Shown here: in pieces, positions 44,791 through 56,360 of the stretch
Numbering within the stretch: the stretch's first letter is position 1
Layout: every line of letters begins with the position of its first letter
NCBI RefSeq assembly: GCF_022539315.1
Contig: NC_066342.1
Coordinates: 12,397,402 to 12,461,401 of the forward strand
Length of the DNA: 64,000 bases
Direction of reading: 5' to 3'
Origin: Serinus canaria
Taxonomy: Eukaryota; Chordata; Aves; Passeriformes; Fringillidae
Notes under the pieces: generated by a model
What the model saw: the letters and a program-made list of their open reading frames with translations, nothing else
Told to the model about the DNA's origin: nothing
Databases searched by the model: none
Position numbers and translations under genes: made by a program

Positions 44791-45175
44791 TGTGGTGGTG
44801 TTCGCAGGGGTCCCAGGATGAGGGAAGAGATGAGAATCTTGACTCCACGTTTCAGAAGGCTGATTTATTATTTTATGATATATATTCTATTAAAAGAAAA
44901 TGATATATTAAAACTATACTAAAAGAATAGAAGAAAGGATTTCATCAGAAGGCTAGAAAGGAAAGGAATGGAATGATAATAAAATCTTGTGACTGACCAA
45001 AGTCCCAGCACAGCTGGACCTGTGATTGGTCATCAAGTAGAAACAACTCACATGGACCAAAGATGCACCTGTTGCATTCCACAGCAGCAGATAATTATTG
45101 TTTTTCTTTTCCTCTGAGGCTTCTCAGGAGAAAAAATCCTGTCAAAAGGATTTTTCAGAAAATATGTTCGTGACA
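44791..45175 (-). mobile_element. 5' LTR, family B
   Basis: 385 bp, 383 identical to 34128-34512. Right of it, 45176-45330 is a piece of an unrelated LTR. Confidence 0.9.
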
Positions 45176-45330
45176 GGGTTGGGTCTTTAGGAATGTGGTT
45201 TTTTTTTCCTTTCTAACAGGGTAGGTAAAATGCTAGCTATGAATCTATGTAGTTATTCAATAATTGGCTAGAGAGCTACAAATATATATGAAGAATATAT
45301 AAAAGCAAAACCAGTTTGGCATCAGAGTCA
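45176..45330 (-). mobile_element. LTR fragment, family J
   Basis: Matches the right-hand ~150 bp of the LTRs at 46754-47201 and 58270-59106 (shared ACAGAGCTACAAATATAT-type block). It is cut sharply at the family B LTR. Confidence 0.65.
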
Positions 45331-45533
45331 TTGCTGTCAACAGATGACTAGTGCAACAATACCATGAACAAGCTCAAGGCCTCCCTCAGCATGGTTGCCA
45401 GGTCCATCTGATGTGCTCACTAGCAGAGGGCTTGGAAAAGCAGCCACCTCAGTGATCAGGAGGCAGTGAGATGCTTTCGATCCACAGCTGTACTCACACT
45501 TGGAGCAGTAAGCCCTGCCCCCCCCCCCCCAAG

Positions 45534-45911
45534 TGTCACCGACACGTTCTATGAAAAATCCTTTCCTTAGGGTTTTTCCCCTCCTGAGAAGCCTCAGGAA
45601 CAAACTGTAAACAATTCTTATGTGCTGCTGTGGAATGCAACAGGGGGAATCTGTGATTGGTCTCATCTGTTTGTTTCCAATTAAGGGTCAATCACAGATC
45701 ACCTGTCCAGACTGTCTCAGGCAGAAACAAGCCTTTGTTATTCATTCCTATTCTATTCTTAGCTTAGCCTTCTGATGAAATCCTTTCCTCTATTCTTTTA
45801 GTATAGTTTTAATATATTATCTATCATAAAATAATAAATCAAGCTTCTGATACACGGAGTCAACTTTCTCGTCTCTTCCCTCATCCTGGGACCCTTGTGG
45901 ACAATACTACA
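45534..45911 (+). mobile_element. Solo LTR, family B, with TSD
   Basis: TGTCACCGACACG to ACTACA with exact 6-bp duplications CCCAAG (45528-45533 and 45912-45917). Confidence 0.9.
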
Positions 45912-46088
45912 CCCAAGCTCTGGAAAAGGCAGCAGTTTTGCAAGAGTTCAATAAGGAGCTCTGTCAGTCCTCTTACAAGGGAGAGCAGTGAGCCCTCTCC
46001 TCAGCCACAGCTGGCTGTGTGAAACTGATGCCTTAAAGATGTAGACATGAAAAAACACGCTTACGAGATAATATTAGTATAGGAGGTA

Positions 46089-46753
46089 ATTGCCGCAGTG
46101 CCTCTCCGAGTGTGTGCTCGGAGTCACCCCGGCTTGCTCTGGCACTGCAGGCAGCGAGGGACACTCTCCCATTCCTCGGGAGGTCGGGTGAGCGGCTAAA
46201 GGCTTCTTTGCCTTTAGGACGAGACACTAGCACGACGACGGTAGAAAAAGGAGAGCGGACTCCAGGTGGGGGTAAAGTTCAGGTTTATTCCGGAGCTCTA
46301 ATGAGATTCCTAACCCAGGGAGACCAGCCAGCTGGAGATGAGCCAGAATGGGGTCTGCAGGGTGTTATGGGGGAGGGGGGGGGGTAAACCAGGGAGGGGT
46401 TTGCCCGCCTGCCAGTGGGGATACAGGAGGGTGTGGGGATCAGGGAAACGGGCAGGTAGGGGGACCAATAACGGCCACCCGAGGGAGGGGCCCCGGTTCT
46501 TGAACCTATCACTCAACGCCCTTGGTAGAAGTTTCTAGAGGGAGGGGATGGGCTGTCGAGTGAAGAACAGGACACAGGGGAGGGGTTAAGGGAAGGGTTC
46601 AACCACTTTTGGGGAACAGGGGGAGGGGGTAGGAAGATTGACATTAAAAGGATGGGAGGAGGCAGCAGGGGCAGAACCATTCTAACGGGGGGAACTGGGA
46701 TAAACCAAAGTACAACTTAATGCAACTAAAACATATAATAACACAATACAACA
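46089..46753 (-). mobile_element. Candidate LTR
   Basis: TTTATT near 46279 (AATAAA on -), right end ATACAACA at 46753. GC-rich U5-like left part. The left end is a guess. The right 199 bp recur in the tandem duplication. Confidence 0.5.
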
Positions 46754-47201
46754 GGTAATATAAAGGCTGTTCTTTATTGGAGGCATCCAAGGGGCAGACA
46801 TGGAAAATGCCCACCCCCACATGGGGTGAATACAGTTTTATAAGTTTAGCAAATTAGCATAACTGACAAAAATCCCCAATTAGAGACATAAGTGGCGAGG
46901 TAATTCTTCCTGGCTTCAACCCTTTTCTAAATCTCCTCCCTCAGACAGGAACTAAACTTTGTTTATGAAAATGTGTCTTGGAGAGCTGTTTTCAACCTTG
47001 GCTCCTAGGAAGAACAAAGATAGGATAGGGGCCTTGGACCCCCAGGGCTTGGAAACTCTGGAATGTGTTTTGTCTTTCTGCCTATCAGGGTAGGAAAAAG
47101 GATAACTACCAATACAATAATAGGCTACAGAGCTACAAATATATGTGTAAAGAATATAGAGAATATATAAAAGAAGAAAGACAAAAAGTAATTCAGCATC
47201 A
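46754..47201 (-). mobile_element. 3' LTR, family J (in copy 1)
   Basis: Homologous to 58270-59106 with its guest removed. The right end GCATCA is followed by GTTCCCCCCTTTAAAG, a polypurine tract on the - strand. Confidence 0.65.
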
Positions 47202-47479
47202 GTTCCCCCCTTTAAAGACTCAACAAGTCTCTACCTTGTCTAGTCCCTACTCCATATTCAGCCACACCATTGCTTCATACAGCCAGCTATTATGCAAAGA
47301 CTAACTACCGGTAAAGGTTGTATGAACAGTTCCTTTATCCAGGACCACTTTGGTAACCATGAAGTGAGCGTATGAAAGATATATTCAAAGTTCAATGAGC
47401 CTTTTTAAAAGCTGCCTGATGTAGAATTTGAGTTGCTTCCAAATTTCAACCAAATCCTTGTTGTATTGCACTGAATAGT

Positions 47480-47826
47480 GTTATATTGCACTGAATAGTT
47501 TGTTTTGTATCACATGGTTTGTTCCATACACCTCCCCCCCCCCCTCCCCCCCCCAAGTCCTGTGTGGGTTTCCCCCAGGTTAGTTCCTCCCTTCGCCCTT
47601 CCCATCAGTTGTATCCCATTGGCTGTAGTCCTTTCCTCCACTCCCACTCCCCCCAGGTTTAAAATCTCCCACCATGAGGCAGATGGTCTCTTTCTTCTCC
47701 CAGATGGCTCCTTCCTCTCCCAGACCCTCTTTCCTCTCTCGGAGTTTTTCTACATTAAAGCTATGGGACTTTGGCCCCGAGAAGACAGAACGCCTCTCGT
47801 CTTTTGCTTTTGGCCTTTTCGGTACA
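47480..47826 (+). mobile_element. C-rich LTR-like segment
   Basis: C10/C9 runs, then a TTTAAAA box near 47656 and ATTAAAG near 47754. Promoter and poly(A) positions resemble an LTR. Its partner is 49100-49455 in copy 2. No independent copy. Confidence 0.4.
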
Positions 47827-48175
47827 TCAGAGTCCAGAACTAGCCAAACGGATCCCCAACGAGGCATTAGAACCAACAAATCCATATTAATTCTTTCACT
47901 CTGATCTACATAAGAAGAACTAGTGTTAACGACTGTGCGGCTACTAGGAAACTGAGAGCTGTTCTGTTTTGTAAAACTATACCAGACAAATAATGGACTT
48001 CTTGTAAGCCAAAATGCATCTAAGTTACTTTTCAATATGGTCAGTAATAGCTGAGATGTTAACAATGCTTTCTCCAGTTCAATTACCTGCAAAAGGGAAT
48101 GAGAGCTCTTATTACAGTATGTAAAAGTATAGGATGTTCAATGAGGGGATTAATGTATCTTTTCATCCTCCTTAT

Positions 48176-49806
48176 GTCGAGTGAAGAACAGGACAACAGG
48201 GGAGGGGTTAAGGGAAGGGTTCAACCACTTTTGGGAACAGGGGGAGGGGGTAGGAAGATTGACATTAAAAGGATGGGAGGAGGCAGCAGGGGCAGAACCA
48301 TTCTAACGGGGGGAACTGGGATAAACCAAAGTACAACTTAATGCAACTAAAACATATAATAACACAATACAACAGGTAATATAAAGGCTGTTCTTTATTG
48401 GAGGCATCCAAGGGGCAGACATGGAAAATGCCCACCCCCACATGGGGTGAATACAGTTTTATAAGTTTAGCAAATTAGCATAACTGACAAAAATCCCCAA
48501 TTAGAGACATAAGTGGCGAGGTAATTCTTCCTGGCTTCAACCCTTTTCTAAATTCTCCTCCCTCAGACAGGAACTAAACTTTGTTTATGAAAATGTGTCT
48601 TGGAGAGCTGTTTTCAACCTTGGCTCCTAGGAAGAACAAAGATAGGATAGGGGCCTTGGACCCCCAGGGCTTGGAAACTCTGGAATGTGTTTTGTCTTTC
48701 TGCCTATCAGGGTAGGAAAAAGGATAACTACCAATACAATAATAGGCTACAGAGCTACAAATATATGTGTAAAGAATATAGAGAATATATAAAAGGAAGA
48801 AAGACAAAAAGTAATTCAGCATCAGTTCCCCCCTTTAAAGACTCAACAAGTCTCTACCTTGTCTAGTCCCTACTCCATATTCAGCCACACCATTGCTTCA
48901 TACAGCCAGCTATTATGCAAAGACTAACTACCGGTAAAGGTTGTATGAACAGTTCCTTTATCCAGGACCACTTTGGTAACCATGAAGTGAGCGTATGAAA
49001 GATATATTCAAAGTTCAATGAGCCTTTTTTAAAAGCTGCCTGATGTAGAATTTGAGTTTGCTTCCAAATTTCAACCAAATCCTTGTTGTATTGCACTGAA
49101 TAGTTGTTATATTGCACTGAATAGTTTGTTTTGTATCACATGGTTTGTTCCATACACCTCCCCCCCCCCCTCCCCCCCCCAAGTCCTGTGTTGGTTTCCC
49201 CCAGGTTAGTTCCTCCCTTCGCCCTTCCCATCAGTTGTATCCCATTGGCTGTAGTTCCTTTCCTCCACTCCCACTCCCCCCAGGTTTAAAATCTCCCACC
49301 ATGAGGCAGATGGTCTCTTTCTTCTCCCAGATGGCTCCTTCCTCTCCCAGACCCTCTTTCCTCTCTCGGAGTTTTTCTACATTAAAGCTATGGGACTTTG
49401 GCCCCGAGAAGACAGAACGCCTCTCGTCTTTTGCTTTTGTCCTTTTCGGTACCATCAGAGTCCAGAACTAGCCAAACGGATCCCCAACGAGGCATTAGAA
49501 CCAACAAATCCATATTAATTCTTTCACTCTGATCTACATAAGAAGAACTAGTGTTAACGACTGTGCGGCTACTAGGAAACTGAGAGCTGTTCTGTTTTGT
49601 AAAACTATACCAGACAAATAATGGACTTCTTGTAAGCCAAAATTGCATCTAAGTTTACTTTTCAATATGTTCAGTAATAGCTGAGATGTTAACAACTGCT
49701 TTCTCCAGTTCAATTACCTGCAAAAGGGAATGAGAGCTCTTATTACAGTATGTAAAAGTATAGGATGTTCAATGAGGGGATTAATGTATCTTTTCATCCT
49801 CCTTAT
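48176..49806. repeat. Tandem duplication, copy 2 (1631 bp)
   Basis: Head-to-tail copy of 46555-48175 with only a few single-base differences and about ten net inserted bases. Sequence continues beyond 49806 where copy 1 jumps back, so copy 2 holds the original right junction and copy 1 the original left one. Confidence 0.9.
48373..48824 (-). mobile_element. 3' LTR, family J (in copy 2)
   Basis: Duplicate of 46754-47201 with small indels. Confidence 0.65.
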
Positions 49807-50045
49807 CCATTCATTTGGATCCTCAATGCAATCAAATATTTTTATGTTTGGAATTACAGCCCCAAGGGCTGTAATTTATCTAGATCTTTATCTAGGAGCA
49901 AAATTTACCAGGCTTCATTTTCACATATCCAATACCACCTTGACAAGTTGTTCTTATGAAGAGCTTTGGATTAATTTTGGACAAAAGCCATATGCAAATT
50001 TTGGGGCCAAACCTGAATCATGGTTACCAACTGTGCAGATAACAG
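49807..50045. other. Unassigned interval
   Basis: A + strand frame is open to 50065 with no recognised domain; could be an env piece, not supported. Confidence 0.3.
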
Positions 50046-50049
50046 GCAC

Positions 50050-50440
50050 AAAAGGAACAATTTAAATCACATCATCCTGATTTGTATCAGTCTCTGTTTT
50101 CCAGCTGTTTCAGGAGAAGAGGTATTCTTAACTCTGGAACAGTGAATTTAGGGTTCTCTGCCAGCACCTTTGGTTTCGGTGAGGGTAGTCAGGACTTGGA
50201 ATGGTCCTTTTCATTTAGCTTATAAGGGTTACTGTTCCATAATTTAACACTGACTCAGTCTCCAGGCTGGAACAGATGAGCAGGTGTGTGCAATCCTATA
50301 TGTCTGAATAACATGACAAACCTCTGGAGCTTCTGCAAAGTGGAACCTAAAGCTATTAAATACCTCAGTAAGTAATTTTTCCTCCACATATATTAATTTC
50401 TCCTGGAATATACACAATTTGATATGGCCTGCTGCGGTAA
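50050..50440 (-). pseudogene. Class I integrase C-terminal remnant
   Basis: On the - strand a Phe-Gln-Val-Leu-Thr-Thr strand followed by a basic Ser-Arg-Val-Lys segment (near 50180-50110) reads like the end of a gamma-like integrase. Frames are broken. Confidence 0.5.
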
Positions 50441-50806
50441 TTGAAGGACATGGACCATGCTATGCAAGCAAAGCCAGTTTATTACACTAATCACCAGTAT
50501 TTATAGTTCTCTAACGTCCGTACAAAATTTTCCACTCCAACCCCTTTGTTTCTCTTCCCTTAGCAACACAATCTTTTTGGTTATCAGATCCCTGTTACAT
50601 TCTTTTGCACCAGCAATGTCCTTGTTACATCTTCTCTCATCAGAGTGGTCAAAGTGACTAGACATGATATCTTCATTTTTGTTCTTGCCTTGAGTTTATC
50701 TCTCCCGCGGCTTCCACTGTACTAGGGCCAGGAGGTCTGCGGCGCTACCCAGCTCAGCTTCTGTAGCTGTCTGATCTTCCATACTGCCATGCAATATTTC
50801 AGAAGG
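50430..50806 (-). mobile_element. Candidate LTR
   Basis: TTTATT near 50479 and a TATTTATAG box near 50499 on the - strand. Ends TG and TTTCA are approximate. Confidence 0.4.
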
Positions 50807-50864
50807 ATTTATGCTGTCTCTCCACCTTTGTTGTATGCAGATTCTCAGTAAGGCTATAGGCAAG

Positions 50865-52303
50865 TGTCATGATCCGTCCTTAAAAAAGGGGTTTCGTGAT
50901 GGTTTGTGAATTGATCTCAGAGTGCAAAAACCGACACGGCACAGGAGTTTGCAGTATTAATCAAAAACCAATGTATCTTTATTGAATGACCACAGCAAAA
51001 TGCATTGGGGAGGAATTGGGGAAAAAGGGAAGAATAAGGAAAAAGAGGAAGGAAGAGAAAGTAATGTATATAGCTACCAAACGTAGAAACGGCCAAGTCC
51101 TTCAATGTCCAGCCGATGGAGTTCACTGGGTCACGTCTGGGGTGAGACAGAGTAGAAATTTTCCAGGGTAGAAATCCATTTTGATTTAGGTGAAATGTAC
51201 ATCTTTGAGTTAAGTCTGTAGCTTGCTGTTTAGTCCAACTGCCTGTTCTCTTGAAGGGCCTGTGCTTGGAAGGACTGCTTCAGCCGAAGGACAAGAGATA
51301 AGGGAGGAGGAGGGGGGCAGACAGGGCAAGGCAACCTGACCCAAGAGTTTCTTCTGAAGAATTAGTGGCAAGTGTCACATGAAATCAGTAGAATGAATAT
51401 GTATGAACCTATTGTGAAATTGTATGCATATGTATTTGAGAGACAGATAAAAAGAGACATGAAGTTCCCAGAGGTACGCATGCCTTTTAAGGAGAGTAAT
51501 CTCCGCATGTGTCCAGCGCTGTAATAAACATACCGGCTTTACAACTTTCACAAAGTTGTGGAGTTCTGGTTTTTTCTCTGCAAAACAGGGGAGATCTCAA
51601 AAATTCCAGTCCATTCGAACTCTTATTATATTCTTTTTTTGATGGGGGAAGGGGATAGATCTTGAAATTGAATCAAAAGTAGTCTATTGTATTTTCTGGG
51701 GAAAAATGGTATTTGAAGAAGGGTACACACAGTCCATGTTCTCAGCAGTGGGCGAGAACCATTGTCTTCTTGGTCCACTGTTCACACCTGCAACATCCAT
51801 CTTGCTTTGGTTAGCTTGCCTCCCCCACACACCTCCCCTGGGTTAGGGGTTTCAGTCCCAGTCCTTGGAAGGAGGGGGGGGGGCTTTTCACAAAGGGGTT
51901 TCATGTCTCAGTCCTTAAAGGAGAGGCTTCTTCCATATCAGTCTGTCTGTCACGGTGGTTGTAAAACAGGTGAGGGGTCTTCTGTGAAGACCACCAAAAA
52001 ACTACCTCAGGAGAAGACCAGCCAAGCCGAGGTGGGGAAATTCCAGAGCCATTGTTGCGAAAGTGGGTGCAGCCAAAGAAAGGGGCAGAGTGCCCCTCTT
52101 TCCTTTCACCGGGCTCGGTGTAGCATACAGCAAACAGACCTGTGTGTTAGCAATGTGCTCAGGCCTCAGGGTCTTGGCAAGCGACCATCCCTAACAAGGC
52201 CAGGATTTCAAACAAGGGTCCTTTTTCTTTAATGGTCCCCAATCTCTGTCCTTTTCATGACGATCATGAGGCAGATGAGGGAAACTTCGGACAGAGACTT
52301 ACA
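50865..52303 (-). mobile_element. LTR, family G, with nested LTR
   Basis: TGTCATGATCC and ACTTACA ends with exact 5-bp duplications GCAAG (50860-50864 and 52304-52308). Homologous, inversely, to 61049-61977. About 990 bp without the guest. Confidence 0.88.
51143..51587 (+). mobile_element. Solo LTR, family D, nested
   Basis: TGAGACAGAG to CAAAACA with 4-bp duplications GGGG (51139-51142 and 51588-51591). Aligns with 14174-14596. Confidence 0.85.
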
Positions 52304-52491
52304 GCAAGGCCTGAACCCATGTCATGGATGTTTCTGACAAGTTTTACTAAACTGTGTTTCAAGGGTTCTGTTCACATGTACAGCTTTACCACTCATCAGG
52401 GGTGTGTAGGGAATTTACAGATCCCAAACAACTCCCAACATTTGACTAACTTCCCTGATCACTGGGGGACCAACCCCAAAGGAACCCTATT

Positions 52492-53035
52492 ATGGTTTAA
52501 AAGCAAAACCAGTGAGAGACTCCAAGTCAGAAATACAATTTATTAGGAAGGAAAAAAACCACCCAACAAAATACATGCAGTAATACAAAAGAAAAACTTC
52601 TGACAAAGTCAGAATACAACCTGACACCTTGCTAGTTAGGGTGGTGGTAGCAGTCCAGATGAAATGGTCTTGTTGAAGTGGTGATCCTATAGAAAAGATC
52701 TGGTAGCTCTTGTACTCTGAAAACCAGCGGGTAAGGGCAGCTTGTTCTGTCCCAAACCCCACAATATATCCAGGTTGGGATGCTTAGCTCCTCCCCCCTG
52801 GGTGGAGCTTCTCACAATCGGCTGATATCATTCTATGAGTCATGGGGTGGGTCCTTGATTGCACGTTAAACAGAAATGGCTCCCAGAGGGAGTTATCTCT
52901 GAGTCATGCTGCAAGGCATTGATGGGCCCATTAACAGGAGATAAGGAAAAACAATGCCTCTCTTGGCTTCAACAGCGCTTGAAGATGGGAATAGAACAGA
53001 TCTTTATATTGTAACCTTGGACCAACCCCAAGCCT
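52492..53035 (-). mobile_element. 3' LTR, family F
   Basis: Inversely homologous to 19885-20440 and 57640-58240 (GGAGGAGCTAAGCATCCC-type block). AATAAA on - near 52531. It abuts class I integrase, so family F is class I. Confidence 0.7.
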
Positions 53036-53039
53036 TGGA

Positions 53040-54330
53040 ATTATATGACTAAAACTTCCACCACTTCTTTTGCTGTGTTAGTGCAATGGGGGTAAGCTTC
53101 AGACCATCCACTGAAGGTGTCAACCAGCACCAATACATACCTGTATCCTTCTTTGTGTGGTAACTCAGCACAATCTATTTGAAAAATAATGTCCAGGAAA
53201 ATCCCCTGCCTCTGTTATTTTTAACACAACTCTTGCTCATGTCTGGGTTGTTTCTATAGCAGATTTCACATTTGCTTGTTCTAAATTGTGCAATATCAGT
53301 CATTTCCCTTCCTATTACTACCTTCTTCACATGTTTCAAAAGGTTCTCTGTACCCCTATGGGTGCTTTCATGTTCTCGATGAGGTAGGACTACCATCTGT
53401 CCTTCTGCTGTAATAGCTCATTCACTTTCTTTGATTTCAGCTTTTGTGCCAGAAAACTGATGGTCTTGCTGATCACACTTTGGGGCAAACCTTGAAAAAT
53501 CAATTTCCTTTTGTGGCGCTACTGTGAAGATGCCTTTTTCTGCAGCCCCTTTTACTATTTCATCAGCAAAATGATTGTCTAATTCGGGACTTGCTTTCCC
53601 ATTTTGATGAGCTTTGCAATGCATAAAAGTTGCTTCTCTAGACTCAAATACTCTGTAGCAGTACATGTATCTGTTCCCTATGTTAAATTCCATTACACTG
53701 AAGAGTCAGCAGCTCTCCTTCCAGATGACTCCATGGACATTGACAAAGCTAAATGCATATTCAGAATTAGTACATATTTTTACCTTCTTTCCTTCACTCA
53801 ATTCCAGAATTCTCATCTGTGCAATCAGTTCAGCTTTCTGTGATGATACATCTGATGGCAAGGCTTTTCCCTGGTTACCTGGTTTGTGGTTGTCACTGCA
53901 TAACTTGTCATCCATTTGTCATCTGCCACGAAGCTGCTCGTATCTGTATACAGTTCCCAATCTGAATCCTCTGGAGGCATGTCCTTTAGGTCTGCTCTGC
54001 GGGAATAGGGCTTTTCGATGGTCTGTAAACACTCATACTCAGATACATTATCAGTTAGCGCTGAGAACAGAGACATACCAGGATTGTCAACAAACACTTT
54101 CAAAATAACATTACCCTGTTTCAGTAACATGGTATGGGATACATGTCGTCAGTGTTCAAAGAATAAACTTACAGTGACTTGGATGCAAGTGCTGGATGCA
54201 GCAATTCTCAGATGCTGATTGAATGCAGCAATTCTTAGCTGCTGGCTTCTCCAGTTCCTTTGCCAGCTGATTTCTGAATACAGTTGGGCTCTTCTTTAAC
54301 CCCTCAGGTAGGACTGTCCTGGTACGCTCA
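53040..54330 (-). pseudogene. pol: Class I pol (RT end, RNase H, integrase)
   Basis: Right to left: a short RT piece near 54330-54210 (Lys-Ser-Pro-Thr-Val-Phe), deletion, RNase H at 54130-53706 (Tyr-Thr-Asp-Thr-Ser, then Gln-Lys-Ala-Glu and Cys-Thr-Asn-Ser), the RNase H tail with Ala-His-Gln at 53693-53418, the integrase zinc finger at 53396-53175 (His-Arg-Gly-Thr-Glu and Cys-Glu-Ile-Cys) and the front of the core to 53040. YVDD is deleted. Many frame changes. Confidence 0.8.
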
Positions 54331-54429
54331 CTCCTTTTCCCTTTTTCAGGATTTTTCCACTTAATAGCAGAGTCCTTGGACTTTCTTATTTGCAGGAATA
54401 CAGAAAAAGGTATTTTTAAAATTTAATAC

Positions 54430-55058
54430 TGTTGAGACATAAACTTTAAGGAATTTAGCGATTTTAGAGGAGCTGAGGTTTTAGTAAGAGATTAGCTTTA
54501 TTAGAGTTAATCAAAATAAATGGGTAGGCCTTGATGAAGTTAAGAGTTAGTAGTTAACTAATAATTGATTGCTTGTCAACATAATGTTAGGTTAGCTGGG
54601 TTTCTAATGAAGAATATAGAAACTGAGAAATAGCTCTAAGGAACATAAGACAATTGTTGGCCTCCTCTGTTCTGAAACCAATTGAAGACAGGGAATGGGA
54701 TTTCTACCAAGGGTTCATTTGTCATATTTGCATTGAAAAGGTAGAAAGGTCAGAACAAGGAAGACTTCATTTACTTCCTCATTTTGGGACCCTTCCCCAT
54801 GAAAAGGACCACCAACCCATTTCGAGGAACAAACTACGCATGTTGAACTAATTACCATACGAAGCGGGGAATAAGATGTACCAAAGTTATGAATATGCAT
54901 TTGTATTTTGGGTATTCAATACTTGTATAGATAAAAGGACTCTGTAATCACCTGGAAATTGTGATGTGTATTTGGGAGCTATCCCGCATGCTGCCCAGGC
55001 GTCGCAATAAACATACACTTTCTAACTTTAAACTGTTAGAGAGTCTTTGTCTGTCACA
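54430..55058 (+). mobile_element. LTR, distant relative of family D
   Basis: TGTTGAGACAT start. The 3' third keeps the layout GCATGC, AATAAACATACACTT (near 55006), then TGTTAGAGAGTC seen in family D. No duplication found. Confidence 0.6.
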
Positions 55059-56360
55059 GTTGGATATCAGTACTAGATCAATATCCTTAATTTTAATAAA
55101 TCACTGTAAACCATCTTAAATTATGTGCTGTTCTTCCCCCTTTGCAGAATTTCAATAGGTCCTTCTAAGGAGAATTTGGCAAATAGAGAAACTGATGAAC
55201 CACCCAGTATTTTCCCAGTTCATATTTCAAAGGCTGGAAGAAAGGTCTCATCTCACTTACCCCTGTGGTACTAATAATACTTACAGTATCTTGACTCAGT
55301 TTCCCTTTTAAGGTGTTCATTAAAACAGTGTTCTGTTTCCCTATAGCCTGTTTTAAGAGAGCCTCAAATGTGGCTTTTCCCTCTTTGGACCCCATGTGTC
55401 TGGCAAAATGCACACTGATCCTGCCAGACCAGGCAATTGGCCCATAAGGGAACCCCACCTTTCCCTCTTGGGCAGCAAAAAGGAGAGGGGCAGATAGCGT
55501 AGCCCCATTCCCACAGACTTTATGCATGGTGGGGCAGGGGCGGCTGGTCTGACCAGAACCTGGCAGCACAGACAAGGAGCACTTGCTGCCTGCTGCTCAG
55601 CGCGGGGACAGACACACAGAGGGCACACAACCACCTGGGGAGAACCCCAGTGTGAGAGATACTGCATGCCCTACTCCTCCCATGCTGTCCCCTTCTAAGG
55701 GTGGCACATGATTTGAGTGGGAAATATGCTATATTTTTTATTAAATCCAAGCTAAGTGAATCCTGTACAAGCAATAAAACTCAGAGACCTAATGTCTGAC
55801 ATTTTAGTTGTTTAAAAATAAAGTAAATCATATTTTCCTATAGTTTTAGCATTTGGGTTGCTTCTTTGATGTATCCTCATTTTATAGCTAGCTCACCTCT
55901 CAATTTCTTGTTTATTCTTTATTTTCTTACCATCTGCACCAGAATCATGTCATGGCAGCAGTTCCTAAAGGTCTTATAGAATTTTTGCCTATTCAGTAAG
56001 AAAAAGCATATCCTGAAGGTTGTCTTCTTCCAGCTTGCATTAGTTATGTTCAAGCTACATTAATTTAGGCTGATTTTAGATCATATGTGAAATAAGCTAT
56101 GAGTATAAAACAGTGTTCAAATGAGGAAGAAAAATCATGATGTGTCCTTTCAAGAACTAGTTTAATAACTTTTTACCACTATGGCTCTTCAAAACTCAAA
56201 AAACCATATCCTTAACAAGTGTTAGGAATGGAGATGAGAATTTTTAGACAAGTCCTGTCTTGGGCTCAGATTTCTGGCAGTAGCTCTGTTTGAGGCGACC
56301 TGCACCCCAAATTGATCTTTTTTACTGTTGGATCAATTGAAAGTTCTTAAGAATGGCTGA
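55059..56360. other. Unassigned; contains a 136-codon - strand ORF
   Basis: The - strand frame 55165-55575 is open for 136 codons, with a helix-rich second half and no motif I recognise. A second - strand frame overlaps it. The rest, 55780-56360, is AT-rich with no features. Confidence 0.3.

Larger units (their letters stand above)
34128..45175 (-). mobile_element. Class II-like - strand provirus split by another provirus
   Basis: Same-orientation family B LTRs bound it. Next to the right one are a primer-site-like sequence and a gag start; next to the left one is a polypurine-like tract. The middle is occupied by the + strand provirus 36449-44268. No pol is recognisable, so it was already deleted. 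The outer flanks do not give a clean duplication (AGGGTC versus GGGTTG). Confidence 0.65.
46555..48175. repeat. Tandem duplication, copy 1 (1621 bp)
   Basis: Begins GTCGAGTGAAG and ends CCTCCTTAT; followed immediately by copy 2. It contains the end of one LTR, a family J LTR (46754-47201) and an LTR-like C-rich stretch (47505-47826). Confidence 0.9.

Noticed and set aside
47580..48092. 170-codon minus-strand ORF, repeated in part at 49231-49648
   Set aside because: The repeat is due to the tandem duplication, and small indels change the frame between copies, which argues against coding.
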